DNA of 64,000 nucleotides from Ensifer adhaerens (GTDB lineage Bacteria; Pseudomonadota; Alphaproteobacteria; Rhizobiales; Rhizobiaceae). The position numbers and the translations under genes are program-made. The stretch lies in contig NZ_CP015880.1 in NCBI RefSeq assembly GCF_000697965.2, positions 682,001 to 746,000 on the forward strand, written 5' to 3'. The notes under the pieces were generated by a model. That model was not told the origin of the DNA. It did not search any database and saw only the letters and a list, made by a program, of their open reading frames with translations. This document shows, one piece after another, positions 18,550 to 26,867 of this stretch (its first letter is position 1; each line of letters opens with the position of its first letter).

Positions 18550-19302
18550 TCAAGCGCCGATGATCGCAATGTCCGTGCCGTCATAAGGGGCGAGCATGTC
18601 GTCGCTGATCTCGTTGGGAACGATGAAGCCCGAGAGCTCAGGGATCGCGGCCACGTGGTGCGGCGAGACCGCATCGAATTTTTCCACCGTTGCGAGCACG
18701 TAGGTTTCCGCGGCCTGGCCGAGGATCGCCCGCTTGACGGCCGCCTCCTCGAAGTCGCCGGTTGAAACACCGTGGGCCGGGTGAATGGCGGTGACGCCGA
18801 GGAAGAACAGGTCGGCTCGGATGCCGGCAATCGCTGCAAGCGCTGCTGCTCCCGTCGCGACCATCGAATGCTTGTAGAGCCGCCCGCCGATCAGGATAAC
18901 CTCCGCTTCGTGGCGCTCGAGTTCGGCGGCGATCGTCGGGCTGTGGGTGACGACGGTCAGCCGCATGTCGCGCGGCATCGCCCGGGCAATCTCTGCATTG
19001 CTGGTGCCGCCATCGAGAAAGATTGTCTGACCGGCTTCGATCATCGCAGCCGCCTTTTGTCCGAGCCGGCGTTTGACGTCGCCGGCGATCTCCTGACGCG
19101 CCGCAAAGTTGGGCAGCGGCGGCACCAGAGGCAGCGCGCCGCCGTGCACGCGCTTCAGCAGTCCCTCCGCCGCCATTTCGCGCAGGTCGCGCCGGATCGT
19201 GTCCTCGGACAGGTTCAACTCGTCAGCCATGCGCTTGGCAACGACCTCGCCGTCTCGCGCCAGTCGCGCCGAAATCAAAGCCCGCCTCTGTATCGTCAGC
19301 AT
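18550..19302 (-). CDS. DeoR/GlpR-family transcriptional regulator
   Basis: A 250-residue repressor. The DeoR helix-turn-helix occupies residues 4-55 (RRALISARLARDGEVVAKRMADELNLSEDTIRRDLREM), followed by a sugar-phosphate-binding domain with the DGGTSNAEIA loop and the late DFEEAAVKRAIL segment. Start at 19302 has AAGGAGACA upstream. It is divergent from the DUF4406 gene at 19395, with a dyad and direct repeats between them. That suggests control of the DUF4406 gene by a phosphorylated sugar or nucleoside derivative, which is inference. Confidence 0.88.
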   Translation of the reverse strand: MLTIQRRALISARLARDGEVVAKRMADELNLSEDTIRRDLREMAAEGLLKRVHGGALPLVPPLPNFAARQEIAGDVKRRLGQKAAAMIEAGQTIFLDGGTSNAEIARAMPRDMRLTVVTHSPTIAAELERHEAEVILIGGRLYKHSMVATGAAALAAIAGIRADLFFLGVTAIHPAHGVSTGDFEEAAVKRAILGQAAETYVLATVEKFDAVSPHHVAAIPELSGFIVPNEISDDMLAPYDGTDIAIIGA

Positions 19303-19351
19303 GAAATGTCTCCTTGACTCTTCACGATATTGCACGAAATATCACGATTAT

Positions 19352-19367
19352 TCCAGAATAATCTGGA
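19352..19367. promoter_or_regulatory. Dyad operator between DeoR and DUF4406 genes
   Basis: TCCAGA and TCTGGA are separated by ATAA as a perfect 6-bp inverted repeat. Just upstream, CACGATATT, CACGAAATA and CACGATTAT recur about every 10-11 bases (19323-19350), a direct-repeat layout often used by DeoR-type proteins. Confidence 0.5.
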
Positions 19368-19394
19368 TCGTTCATAGCATCTCGGGAGAGAAAA

Positions 19395-19766
19395 ATGCTG
19401 ATCTTGATCGCAGGCCCCTATCGTTCGGGAACCGGGGACGACCCGGCGAAAATGGCCGCCAACCTGAAGCGGCTGGAAGAGCCGTCCTATGCGCTGTTCA
19501 AGGCAGGCCACGTGCCGATGATCGGCGAGTGGATGGCGCTGCCGGTCTGGCATGCGGCTGGCGGCGCACGGATCGGCGACGATCTCTATGAGGAGATTTT
19601 TCATCCTGTGGCGGGCCGGTTGCTGGCGCTTTGCGAGGCGGTTCTGCGCCTGCCGGGCGACAGCAAGGGGGCCGATAACGACGTGCGCATTGCCCGCGAG
19701 CGCGGCATTCCCGTCTATTATCGCCTGGAGGACGTACCCGGCTGCAGCGAGCCGCTGGTCGCGTGA
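19395..19766 (+). CDS. DUF4406 (nucleoside deoxyribosyltransferase-like) protein
   Basis: A 123-residue protein beginning MLILIAGPYRSGTGDDP, a Rossmann-like loop seen in DUF4406 and nucleoside 2-deoxyribosyltransferase-like proteins. It ends with GDSKGADNDVRIARERGIPVYY, the conserved strand-turn of the family. The likely role is binding or transferring a (deoxy)ribosyl group, but no activity can be assigned. It starts eight bases after GGGAG and is divergent from a DeoR regulator. A 10-bp hairpin directly follows. Confidence 0.75.
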   Translation: MLILIAGPYRSGTGDDPAKMAANLKRLEEPSYALFKAGHVPMIGEWMALPVWHAAGGARIGDDLYEEIFHPVAGRLLALCEAVLRLPGDSKGADNDVRIARERGIPVYYRLEDVPGCSEPLVA

Positions 19767-19773
19767 ACGCGCA

Positions 19774-19800
19774 GGCCCGGCAGTTGTAGCCTGCCGGGCC
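19774..19800 (+). terminator. Strong hairpin after DUF4406 gene
   Basis: GGCCCGGCAG and CTGCCGGGCC form a perfect 10-bp stem with a 7-base loop, seven bases after the stop. It is followed by CCCCCT instead of a T-run, so it is a stable 3' structure with uncertain termination. Confidence 0.55.
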
Positions 19801-20022
19801 CCCCTAAACGCGGACGGCAGCGATCTGCGGCGCCTTGCCACTTCTGCTTGTCAATCGGGGTGACTTCCTTTCTTCTGCAGCCGGTCTTTGCTTTGGAGCG
19901 ACACGGCAGGAAGCGCGCGGTTCTCCGCTCGCATGCCGCTTCTATCCATGGAATTGACAGAGCCGGTTCGGTCCATCGACATCACGTCAACCGGTCCGCA
20001 TGATCGCAGAGGAGAGCTCAAA

Positions 20023-20643
20023 GTGTTGAAACTGTTCTACGCCCCCGCAACCTGTTCACTGGCTTCGCATATCGCGCTGGAAGAAGCGGGCGCCGAATAC
20101 GAGGCGCGCCGTGTCGATTTTTCGACAGCCGAGCAGACCAAACCCGACTATCTCGCGGTGAACCCGAAGGCGCGGGTCCCAGCGCTCGTGACCGACAGGG
20201 GCGTCATCACCGAAACGCCGGCGATCCTGACCTACATCGCGCAGGCCTTTCCAGCTGCGAAGCTCGCTCCGGCGAACGACGCCTTCGCCTTCGCGCAGTT
20301 GCAGTCGTTTCTGAATTACCTCTGCTCGACGGTGCATATTGCCCACGCCCACGGCCGCCGTGGCGCACGCTGGGCCGACGATCCGGCCGCGCATGAGGCG
20401 ATGAAGGCCAAGGTCGCCTCCAACATGACCGCCTGCTACGAACTGATCGAAAGCAAGATGTTCGAAGGGCCGTTCGTTTTTGGCGACAGCTATTCGATCG
20501 CCGATCCCTATCTCTTCACCGTCGCCGGCTGGATCGAGCCGGACGGTGTGGATCCCGCGCGCTTCCCAAAAATCGTCGATCACCGCAACCGCATGACGGC
20601 ACGTCCGGCCGTCGCCCGGGTGCTGGCGATGCTGAAGGTCTGA
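20023..20643 (+). CDS. Glutathione S-transferase, beta-class-like
   Basis: A 206-residue enzyme that conjugates glutathione to electrophiles. The thioredoxin-like N-terminus (LKLFYAPATCSLASHIALEEAGAEYEARRVDF) has the YxPxxCS active-site region with the Cys typical of bacterial beta-class enzymes, and VNPKARVPALVTDRG provides the cis-Pro and TE.PAIL glutathione contacts. The C-terminal helical domain keeps FGDSYSIADPYLFTV. GTG at 20023 is the best start (AGAGGAG upstream); TTG follows immediately as an alternative. A longer upstream frame is not conserved. It is convergent with a bestrophin gene 17 bases away. Confidence 0.87.
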   Translation: MLKLFYAPATCSLASHIALEEAGAEYEARRVDFSTAEQTKPDYLAVNPKARVPALVTDRGVITETPAILTYIAQAFPAAKLAPANDAFAFAQLQSFLNYLCSTVHIAHAHGRRGARWADDPAAHEAMKAKVASNMTACYELIESKMFEGPFVFGDSYSIADPYLFTVAGWIEPDGVDPARFPKIVDHRNRMTARPAVARVLAMLKV

Positions 20644-20660
20644 CGCCTCGGCAGTTGCGG

Positions 20661-21566
20661 CTACATCAGGATGTAGTTCTTCGGCTGCGGCAGAGGCGGA
20701 AGGTTGGTCTCGCCCAGCGCCTCGCGCAGGTTGATTTCGATGGTCTCGGCAAGCGCAACGATCGGCAAGTCGTTCGGCAACACGCCGAACGGCTCCTCCA
20801 GTTCGTCGCCGAGCGCGTCGAGGCCGAAGAAGGTGTATGCGACAAGCGCGGTGACGAAGGGCGTCGCCCAGCCGAGCGCATCGGCAAAGCCGAAGGGCAG
20901 CAGAAAGCAGAAGAGATAGGCGGTGCGGTGCAGGAGCAGCGTATAGCCGAACGGCACGGGGGTGTTGCGGATCCGCTCGCAGGCCGCAAGCATGGCCGAC
21001 ATCTTGCCGAGCGTGCCATCCAGCTGCGCCCACTGAAAGTCGCTGATCGTGCCGGTTCCGTGCAGTCCGGCGAGAATGCCGCCCATTTCGCGCAGCAGAA
21101 AGTCCGGTCCGTTGCGGCTTGCCTTGTAGCCGGCAACGAGATCTGTCGGCAGCCGCGCTAGCGGTCTGCCGACATCGCTTCCCGGCCGCAGATGGCAGAC
21201 CAGCGCGTGGCCAAAGGCGATCGTGATGTCGAGCAGGCGCTGCCGCTCGGTTCCGGCAAGGATCAGCGTCTGGCGGGCGAGGTCGCGTGCGGTGAAGATC
21301 AACTGTCCCCAGGCCTTCCGCGCCTCCCACCAGCGGTCGTAGCAGGCATTGTTGCGGAAGCCGAGAAACACGGAGAGCGCGATGCCGAGCAACGCGAAGG
21401 GGCCGCTGCTGACGCTCGGCACCAGGCCGGGATCGACGCGGTGCGCCCAGACGACGAAGGCGGAGAGCGCAAAGACGAACAGCACTTGCGGAAAGATCCG
21501 CTGGATGACCGAACCCCGGAGGATGAAGAAGAGTTTCAAAAGGGTGGGGCGGTTGCGAACGATCAT
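20661..21566 (-). CDS. Bestrophin-family anion channel protein
   Basis: A 301-residue membrane protein of the bacterial bestrophin (formerly UPF0187/YneE) family, homopentameric channels in related organisms. The conserved start MIVRNRPTLLKLFFILRGSV and the GFRNNACYDRWWEARKAWGQL segment after the second helix are clear. Four hydrophobic segments are visible, two near residues 23-65 and two near 205-245. The ion carried is not readable from sequence. It is convergent with the GST gene and divergent from the RibD-like gene at 21732. Confidence 0.9.
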   Translation of the reverse strand: MIVRNRPTLLKLFFILRGSVIQRIFPQVLFVFALSAFVVWAHRVDPGLVPSVSSGPFALLGIALSVFLGFRNNACYDRWWEARKAWGQLIFTARDLARQTLILAGTERQRLLDITIAFGHALVCHLRPGSDVGRPLARLPTDLVAGYKASRNGPDFLLREMGGILAGLHGTGTISDFQWAQLDGTLGKMSAMLAACERIRNTPVPFGYTLLLHRTAYLFCFLLPFGFADALGWATPFVTALVAYTFFGLDALGDELEEPFGVLPNDLPIVALAETIEINLREALGETNLPPLPQPKNYILM

Positions 21567-21731
21567 GGAAATACCTGTCCGGCTGTTCGCTTAACCGGTA
21601 TAGGCGCCGGCTTGGAAATGGAAGAGCCGTCCGTTCGGCGACGTCCCTCGCGTAACCAGGATTATTTTGCCTGGGATGTCGGGCTTCCTGTCTGCCGCGC
21701 GTCCTTGGCGTGTAACGCCGACAGGGAGACA

Positions 21732-22322
21732 ATGATGATGCGCAAGGTGGTTGCAGGCATGCAGATGTCCATCGACGGTCTGATCGACGGGCCGGATGGC
21801 TATACGGACTGGGTCGATTCCTGGTCGGATACGTTCGACCTCCTGCCCGAGATCGACGCCTGCGTCCTCGGGAACGGCATGTATTCGGGCTACGAGCAGT
21901 ATTGGAGCGCGATCAAGCGCGACCCGCATGCGCCGCTGGAGTTCACCGGCCAGTTGCCGACGCCCGAAGAAATCGAATATGCGGACTTTGCGCTTGGCAC
22001 GCCGCATTATGTCCTCTCGAAAACCCGTTCCGACGTCGAATGGGAAAACGCCAGGATCGTGCGCGACGTCTCCGAAATCGAGACGCTCAGGCAGGCGCCG
22101 GGCCGCACTATCTATGTCGTCGGCGGCGCGCGCACGGTGTCGAGCCTGATGGACCACGGCCTGATCGACGAACTGCGTCTCACCATCCACCCGCTCGTGG
22201 TCGGCAAGGGCAAGGCGCTGTTCGACACAGTGGCGGAGCGCCATCATGTGCAGCTCGATAACGTGAAGCGACTGGATGGTGGCAAGGTCTGCCTGGTCTA
22301 CAAGGTCGGCGGCGGAGCCTGA
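21732..22322 (+). CDS. Dihydrofolate reductase/RibD C-terminal-like reductase
   Basis: A 196-residue NADPH-dependent reductase of the RibD C-terminal superfamily. It starts with the family pattern RKVVAGMQMSIDGLIDGPDG and ends with IYVVGGARTVSSLMDHGLIDELRLTIHPLVVGKGKALF, both typical of the many stand-alone members of unknown substrate. Three consecutive in-frame ATG codons (21732, 21735, 21738) follow CAGGGAGAC, so the exact start is open by two residues. It is convergent with and overlaps the YjbR-like gene by 25 bases at their 3' ends. Confidence 0.85.
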   Translation: MMMRKVVAGMQMSIDGLIDGPDGYTDWVDSWSDTFDLLPEIDACVLGNGMYSGYEQYWSAIKRDPHAPLEFTGQLPTPEEIEYADFALGTPHYVLSKTRSDVEWENARIVRDVSEIETLRQAPGRTIYVVGGARTVSSLMDHGLIDELRLTIHPLVVGKGKALFDTVAERHHVQLDNVKRLDGGKVCLVYKVGGGA

Positions 22323-22678
22323 CCTGGCTCGAGGAAGCTCGCGGCGAGCCGCCTTGGCGCCTTCTCGCGCCAGGCGGCAACCAGCCGCCCGGTTAGGCTT
22401 TGGTCGTCGATTTCCGAAAGCCGCACCAGCATAGCGGGCCAGCCCTTGTAGTGATCCGTTTGAAAGTAGAGCCCCGGGTCGAGCTCCAGCAGCATTTCCT
22501 TTTCTTCGAGCGCGCACATGACGACCAGCGTCTCGCCATCCTTCATGCGCACAAAACTCTTGTCTTTCACCAGCAGCGCCGGCGTACCGTAGGACGTGCC
22601 GATCGTCACTTCGGGCAGGCCTGCGGCCTCCGCCAGCCTGACGACACGGATGAAGTTGCGCTCGAGATCGTCGCTCAT
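22298..22678 (-). CDS. MmcQ/YjbR-family protein
   Basis: A 126-residue small protein of the YjbR/CyaY-like DNA-binding fold. It keeps the conserved Thr-Ser-Tyr-Gly-Thr-Pro segment (TIGTSYGTPALLVKDKSFVRMKDG) and the DPGLYFQTDHYKGWPAMLVRL core. The biological role is unsettled in all organisms. It reads away from the LysR regulator and its 3' end overlaps the reductase gene on the other strand. Confidence 0.85.
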   Translation of the reverse strand: MSDDLERNFIRVVRLAEAAGLPEVTIGTSYGTPALLVKDKSFVRMKDGETLVVMCALEEKEMLLELDPGLYFQTDHYKGWPAMLVRLSEIDDQSLTGRLVAAWREKAPRRLAASFLEPGQAPPPTL

Positions 22679-22718
22679 CCGGCCAGCATATCATAGTGCA
22701 GCTTCAAAGCCGCAGGTC

Positions 22719-22913
22719 CTAGAGGCGGCTGCCGGTGCACTCCGCCGTGCGTGGCCACGGCCAACCCGGGAAGGGCAGGTCACCGAGTTCGCGCCCATCC
22801 ATCCGTTCGAGATCCGGATGCTGCAGCGGATCGCGCGCCCAGGCGAGCGGCGCATCGTCCTTTCGGTCGTCGGATGTTTTGAGCGGCGTCAGTTTCGAGA
22901 GAAGCCTAAACAT
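22719..22913 (-). CDS. Small hypothetical protein (64 residues)
   Basis: A 64-residue protein, MFRLLSKLTPLKTSDD at the start and DPLQHPDLERMDGRELGDLPFPG later. The DP-x-HPDL-x-RM-x-RELADLPFP pattern resembles small proteins I associate with rhizobial genomes, but I cannot name a function. AAGGATGG precedes the start. It is divergent from the LysR gene at 23003. Confidence 0.55.
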   Translation of the reverse strand: MFRLLSKLTPLKTSDDRKDDAPLAWARDPLQHPDLERMDGRELGDLPFPGWPWPRTAECTGSRL

Positions 22914-23002
22914 GGCGGACCATCCTTTCGATGCTTGGATGATCCGCCTGTCCTGTCATCTTTTCAATTGAGAATGGCAGAGATCGTGTTTAGAAAAACT
23001 AT

Positions 23003-23941
23003 ATGAGAGATCTGAACACGGTACATTTGAACGGGCTGCGCGCCGTCGAGGCTGCCGGCAGGCTGGGATCGCTGGCCGCCGCGGCGGACGAATTGGGCGT
23101 GACCCCTGGCGCCGTCAGCCAGCAGATTGCCAAGGCGGAGGCCCAGCTCGGCCGCGTGTTGTTCGAGCGCACCCCGCGCGGCCTCCTGCCCACCGATTTC
23201 GGCGAGCGCTTCCTCGCGCGCATCAGCAACGCCTTTCACGAGCTGGCAGAGGCCGTGGCTTCAGCGCGCCGCCGCGACGAGTCGGTGCTGACCATCTCGG
23301 TCGCGCCGGTCTTTGCCGCCCGCTGGCTGGTCTATCGGCTCAACCGTTTTGCCGAACGCCATCCCGACATTCGCCTGCGCATCGACGCGACGACAAAGCT
23401 CGTCAATCTCGACACGTCGGATGTGGATGTCGGCATTCGCGTTGGTACGGGCGAGTGGCCGGGCGTGAAATCCGAGCCGCTGTTGCAGCAGGAGGTTTTT
23501 CCGGTCTGTTCGCCGGCCATGGCCGAAGGGCTTCGGAAGCCTGCAGATATTCTAAAACTGCCCGCTGTTATCGACGGCCATTCGATGTTCAGCTGGGAGG
23601 TGTGGCTCCGCGAAGTCGGGCTCTCGGGCGCGGAAGTGAACGTGCGCCACACATTCAACGAGGCGTCGCTGGTGCTCGACGCCGCGATCTCCGGGCAGGG
23701 GGTGATGCTCGCCTGGCAGACACTCGCCGGCTTTGCGATCGCGCAGGGCAGCCTTGTGGTACCGTTCGGCATCCGGGTGCCGACGGGCTTCGGCCACTAC
23801 TTCGTCAGCGCGCCGTCACGGCGCGAAAGCAAGGCCGCCAAGGCGTTCAAGCGCTGGGTTCGTGATGAGGTGGAGGAGGGCATGCGCCTGCTCGACATCA
23901 AGGCGCCGCGCGTTCGCTTCGACGCGGCGACCATGGGCTGA
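23003..23941 (+). CDS. LysR-family regulator, GcvA-like
   Basis: A 312-residue regulator. The helix-turn-helix lies in residues 5-65 (NTVHLNGLRAVEAAGRLGSLAAAADELGVTPGAVSQQIAKAEAQLG), and the periplasmic-binding-like effector domain follows. LFERTPRGLLPTDFGERFLARI and VDVGIRVGTGEWPG are typical of the GcvA branch, which responds to amino acids such as glycine in E. coli. Here the target is probably the divergent small hypothetical gene or an unlinked locus. Confidence 0.88.
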   Translation: MRDLNTVHLNGLRAVEAAGRLGSLAAAADELGVTPGAVSQQIAKAEAQLGRVLFERTPRGLLPTDFGERFLARISNAFHELAEAVASARRRDESVLTISVAPVFAARWLVYRLNRFAERHPDIRLRIDATTKLVNLDTSDVDVGIRVGTGEWPGVKSEPLLQQEVFPVCSPAMAEGLRKPADILKLPAVIDGHSMFSWEVWLREVGLSGAEVNVRHTFNEASLVLDAAISGQGVMLAWQTLAGFAIAQGSLVVPFGIRVPTGFGHYFVSAPSRRESKAAKAFKRWVRDEVEEGMRLLDIKAPRVRFDAATMG

Positions 23942-23969
23942 TCGCAGGGAGGCCCCCCTTATTGACCGC

Positions 23970-24632
23970 TCAGTCCGCCAGTTCTTTCAGGCGTTCTTCC
24001 ATCATCGCCTTGAAGGCCGGGCGGGCATGGCAACGGGCAAGCCAGGCCGAAACCCGCGGATGCTTGTCGAACAGCTGCGTCTGGCTCATGGCGTAGCGGA
24101 AGACCTCCGCAAGATTGAGGTCGGCGACGGTGAAGCGATCGCCGACGAGATAGTCGCGTCCGTCGAGGTGGCTTTCCATGCGGGCAAAGACCTTGTCGAG
24201 CGACGTCACGCATCTGGCGATCATCGCCTTGCCTTCATCCGTGTTCTCGGCGCCGTAGTCGTAGGTCAGGATGATCTCTACGGTGTGCGGCTCAACCTCG
24301 GTCGCCGCCCACATCGTCCAGTTGCCGATCAAGCCTTCCTCGGCGATATCGGCAGGCGCCAGTGGGCCGCCATACTTGCGCGCGAGATAGAGATTGTTGG
24401 CAAGCGATTCCGTCAGCACCACGCCATCATCCTCGATCGCCGGGATCAGCCCCATCGGATTGACGGCGAGGAAGGCGAGCGACTTGGTGTTGATCGGCGC
24501 ATCAGCAGCCAACGGATCGGCGACGCGGCGTGCCTGGATGACCGGTACCGATTGGAAATGGATGCCGAGTTCCCGCGCCATCCAGTAATTGCGCGATGCG
24601 CGCGAGCGATAAACCCCATAGATCGTCAGCAT
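23970..24632 (-). CDS. Glutathione S-transferase family protein
   Basis: A 220-residue protein with the GST fold. The N-terminal thioredoxin domain begins [24 protein letters not shown] and carries [21 protein letters not shown], including the cis-Pro and the ES glutathione contact. The C-terminal helical domain has [17 protein letters not shown]. The first strand lacks the CPxxC motif and shows YRSRAS, so the catalytic residue is probably Ser. ATG at 24632 starts the conserved strand; the longer frame is not conserved. Substrate unknown. Confidence 0.86.
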   Translation of the reverse strand: MLTIYGVYRSRASRNYWMARELGIHFQSVPVIQARRVADPLAADAPINTKSLAFLAVNPMGLIPAIEDDGVVLTESLANNLYLARKYGGPLAPADIAEEGLIGNWTMWAATEVEPHTVEIILTYDYGAENTDEGKAMIARCVTSLDKVFARMESHLDGRDYLVGDRFTVADLNLAEVFRYAMSQTQLFDKHPRVSAWLARCHARPAFKAMMEERLKELAD

Positions 24633-24799
24633 GCCGTGTTCCTCCCGTCCTGCGTTGTCGCCTGTCTTAGGCAAGCATCGGGAGTGACGGAAGCGGGCGG
24701 CGCTGATAGCACACATGAAATCTTTTGATGGTCCGTGCGGCGCTTTGCCGACTTGCGTTTGCGGTCGCAGATCTTTAGCTGTCGCCCGTCGATTTGGGG

Positions 24800-25198
24800 A
24801 TGCATTTGGCAGGGCTTTTAGGGGATCGGTTGACGAACTTGGCGGCGCGCATGCTTTGCGCGCTGGTTCTCGTCGTTTCGGCCTTGATCCAGCAACCGGC
24901 CGCCGCCATGCCGCGGTCGCCGGATGCTATCGCCTACGTCCTCCCGGATGGCAGCCTTGCCGATCTTTGCCTCTCTGGCCACGACGATCCCGATGGAAAA
25001 GGTGGCACGAAGGGCCACGGCTGCCAGTCCTGCTGCTTGGTTGCGCCCGCCGACCTGCCGGCGCCTTACCCGATCGTCTTGCCGTCGCAAGCCCGCGCGC
25101 GCCCGCTTTCCGTTCCAGCCGGCGATTTCGGTTTCGTTCGCTCGGTGCTCTTAACCGGAGCGGGGCCAAGGGCGCCACCAACGGTTTTCTCCACCTGA
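24800..25198 (+). CDS. DUF2946-like exported small protein
   Basis: A 132-residue protein with a hydrophobic N-terminal segment ([24 protein letters not shown], likely signal), a His/Gly-rich stretch and a C-x-x-C-C cluster ([12 protein letters not shown]), as seen in DUF2946 proteins linked to metal or iron-regulated loci. ATG at 24800 is used here; a TTG two codons upstream is possible and no clear ribosome site is seen. It precedes the PepSY membrane gene by 124 bases in the same direction, which suggests a joint metal-related role. Confidence 0.55.
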   Translation: MHLAGLLGDRLTNLAARMLCALVLVVSALIQQPAAAMPRSPDAIAYVLPDGSLADLCLSGHDDPDGKGGTKGHGCQSCCLVAPADLPAPYPIVLPSQARARPLSVPAGDFGFVRSVLLTGAGPRAPPTVFST

Positions 25199-25322
25199 TA
25201 CGCGCTTGAACGACAGCTGATTGGCCTTGCGGCGTCCATCTTCGACGCGCATTGCCGTGATCGGCGGTCGTCCCGATCACCAAGAGGCGAAGCCGTGCAA
25301 ACGGTCCTTCCCGGAGAAAACC

Positions 25323-26693
25323 ATGACAACCGCATCCTTCACCAATGCCGTGGACAGCTCCGCGGCCACAGAGCGCGGCATCTCGCTCTACCGTGCCATC
25401 TGGCGCTGGCACTTCTTTGCCGGCCTGCTCGTCATCCCCTTCATGATCAGCCTGGCGCTGACCGGGGGGCTTTATCTGTTCAACGACGAGATCGACGATA
25501 CCGTCTTTGCCTACCGCAACGTCGTGGCAGCGGGCGCCGAACGGATGTCGCCCTCGGCGATCGTCGCGACGGCGGTGGAGTCCGTGCCGGGCAGCGTTGC
25601 CGTCTCCTATCGCACGCCGGCCGGCGTGGATCGCTCCGCACGCGTCACTGTCGGCATCGGCAAAGCGCGCATGCTGGTCTTCGTCGATCCCTACACCGGC
25701 TCGATCCTCGACCGGGTCGCGCCATCGGAGGAGTTCAACCAGGTGGTTGAGGACCTGCACAGCCTCGACTATTTCGGCAAGTCGGTCGAAACAATCATCG
25801 AGATCGTTGCGGGCTTTGCCATCCTGTTGGTCTTCACCGGCATCTATCTCTGGTGGCCGCGCCAGCAGACCGGCGGTGTGTTGACCGTGCGCGGCACGCC
25901 GGCACGCCGGGTGTTCTGGCGCGATCTCCATGCGGTGACCGGTATCGGCGCCGGCCTGCTGATCGTCTTTCTCGCCTTCTCCGGGCTTCTGTGGTCCGGC
26001 TATTGGGGTGCAACGGTCAACGGCAAGCTGACGGCGATGGGGCTCGGCTATCCGGCAGCGCTTTGGGATGAGGTCCCGACCTCCAGCAAGGTGTCGACCG
26101 ACGTGTTGCCCAGGGCCAATTGGCTGATGGAAAACGCGCCGGTTCCGGCGTCCAGCGGTGGCGCCGACGAGCCGGTCGGGATCGATCGCGCCGTCGCGAT
26201 CGCGGATGCTGAGGGCATGCTGCCCGGCTACGAGCTCGCGATCCCGCTCGACGAGACTGCCGTCTATACGGCCGCCATCTTTCCCGCCGACCTTGCGCGC
26301 GAGCGCACGATCCATATCGATCAATATTCCGGGAAGCCTCTCGTCGACATTTCCTTTGGCGATTACCCGGCGTTCGGAAAGGCCATCGAATGGAGCATCA
26401 ACGTGCACAAGGGGCAGGAATGGGGGCGCGTCAACCAGCTCCTGATGCTGGCCGCCTGCATTTCCATCGTGCTCGTTTCCCTTTCCGCCGTCATCATGTG
26501 GTGGAAGCGGCGCCCGGCGGGACGCATCGGCGTGCCCCCGATGCCGCCGCGGCGCAGCGTCTATGTGGGCTTGTGGCTCATGGCCATTGTCTTCGGGCTG
26601 GCGTTTCCGTTGACGGGCATCTCGATCGTCGTCATGGTGATCGTCGATCAATTGCTGATGCGCGTTGCACCGGTGCGCCGACGGTTGTCCTGA
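25323..26693 (+). CDS. PepSY-associated TM (PiuB-like) protein
   Basis: A 456-residue inner-membrane protein of the PepSY/PiuB family, often next to TonB-dependent siderophore receptors and thought to help reduce or release ferric siderophores. It shows the hallmark start ISLYRAIWRWHFFAGLLVIPFMISLALTGGLYLFNDEI, further segments at about 160-185 and 205-230 (FWRDLHAVTGIGAGLLIVFLAFSGLLWSGYWG) and a terminal pair around 375-450. His residues lie at membrane edges and could bind haem or metal. Start at 25323 follows CCGGAGAA. No receptor gene is present in this window. Confidence 0.87.
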   Translation: MTTASFTNAVDSSAATERGISLYRAIWRWHFFAGLLVIPFMISLALTGGLYLFNDEIDDTVFAYRNVVAAGAERMSPSAIVATAVESVPGSVAVSYRTPAGVDRSARVTVGIGKARMLVFVDPYTGSILDRVAPSEEFNQVVEDLHSLDYFGKSVETIIEIVAGFAILLVFTGIYLWWPRQQTGGVLTVRGTPARRVFWRDLHAVTGIGAGLLIVFLAFSGLLWSGYWGATVNGKLTAMGLGYPAALWDEVPTSSKVSTDVLPRANWLMENAPVPASSGGADEPVGIDRAVAIADAEGMLPGYELAIPLDETAVYTAAIFPADLARERTIHIDQYSGKPLVDISFGDYPAFGKAIEWSINVHKGQEWGRVNQLLMLAACISIVLVSLSAVIMWWKRRPAGRIGVPPMPPRRSVYVGLWLMAIVFGLAFPLTGISIVVMVIVDQLLMRVAPVRRRLS

Positions 26694-26702
26694 ACGGACA
26701 TT

Positions 26703-26726
26703 AAGGGGTGGCGTCATCCACCCCTT
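26703..26726 (+). terminator. Hairpin after PepSY gene
   Basis: AAGGGGTGG and CCACCCCTT make a perfect 9-bp stem with a 6-base loop ten bases after the stop. A second stem (TTGCAAC/GTTGCAA, 26737-26756) follows in the same gap before the PAS-GAF-GGDEF-EAL gene. Confidence 0.5.
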
Positions 26727-26867
26727 CTATCGCCTCTTGCAACTTGACCGTTGCAACCTCTACACGATTTTTCTACAGTTATTTAGGAAGAGCTAACTCT
26801 TGCTCGTCTAACGTGAAGTGGGGAAAGATCGACCAGCGACGCGGCGAAGAGCGTCGGGAGGCCTTGC

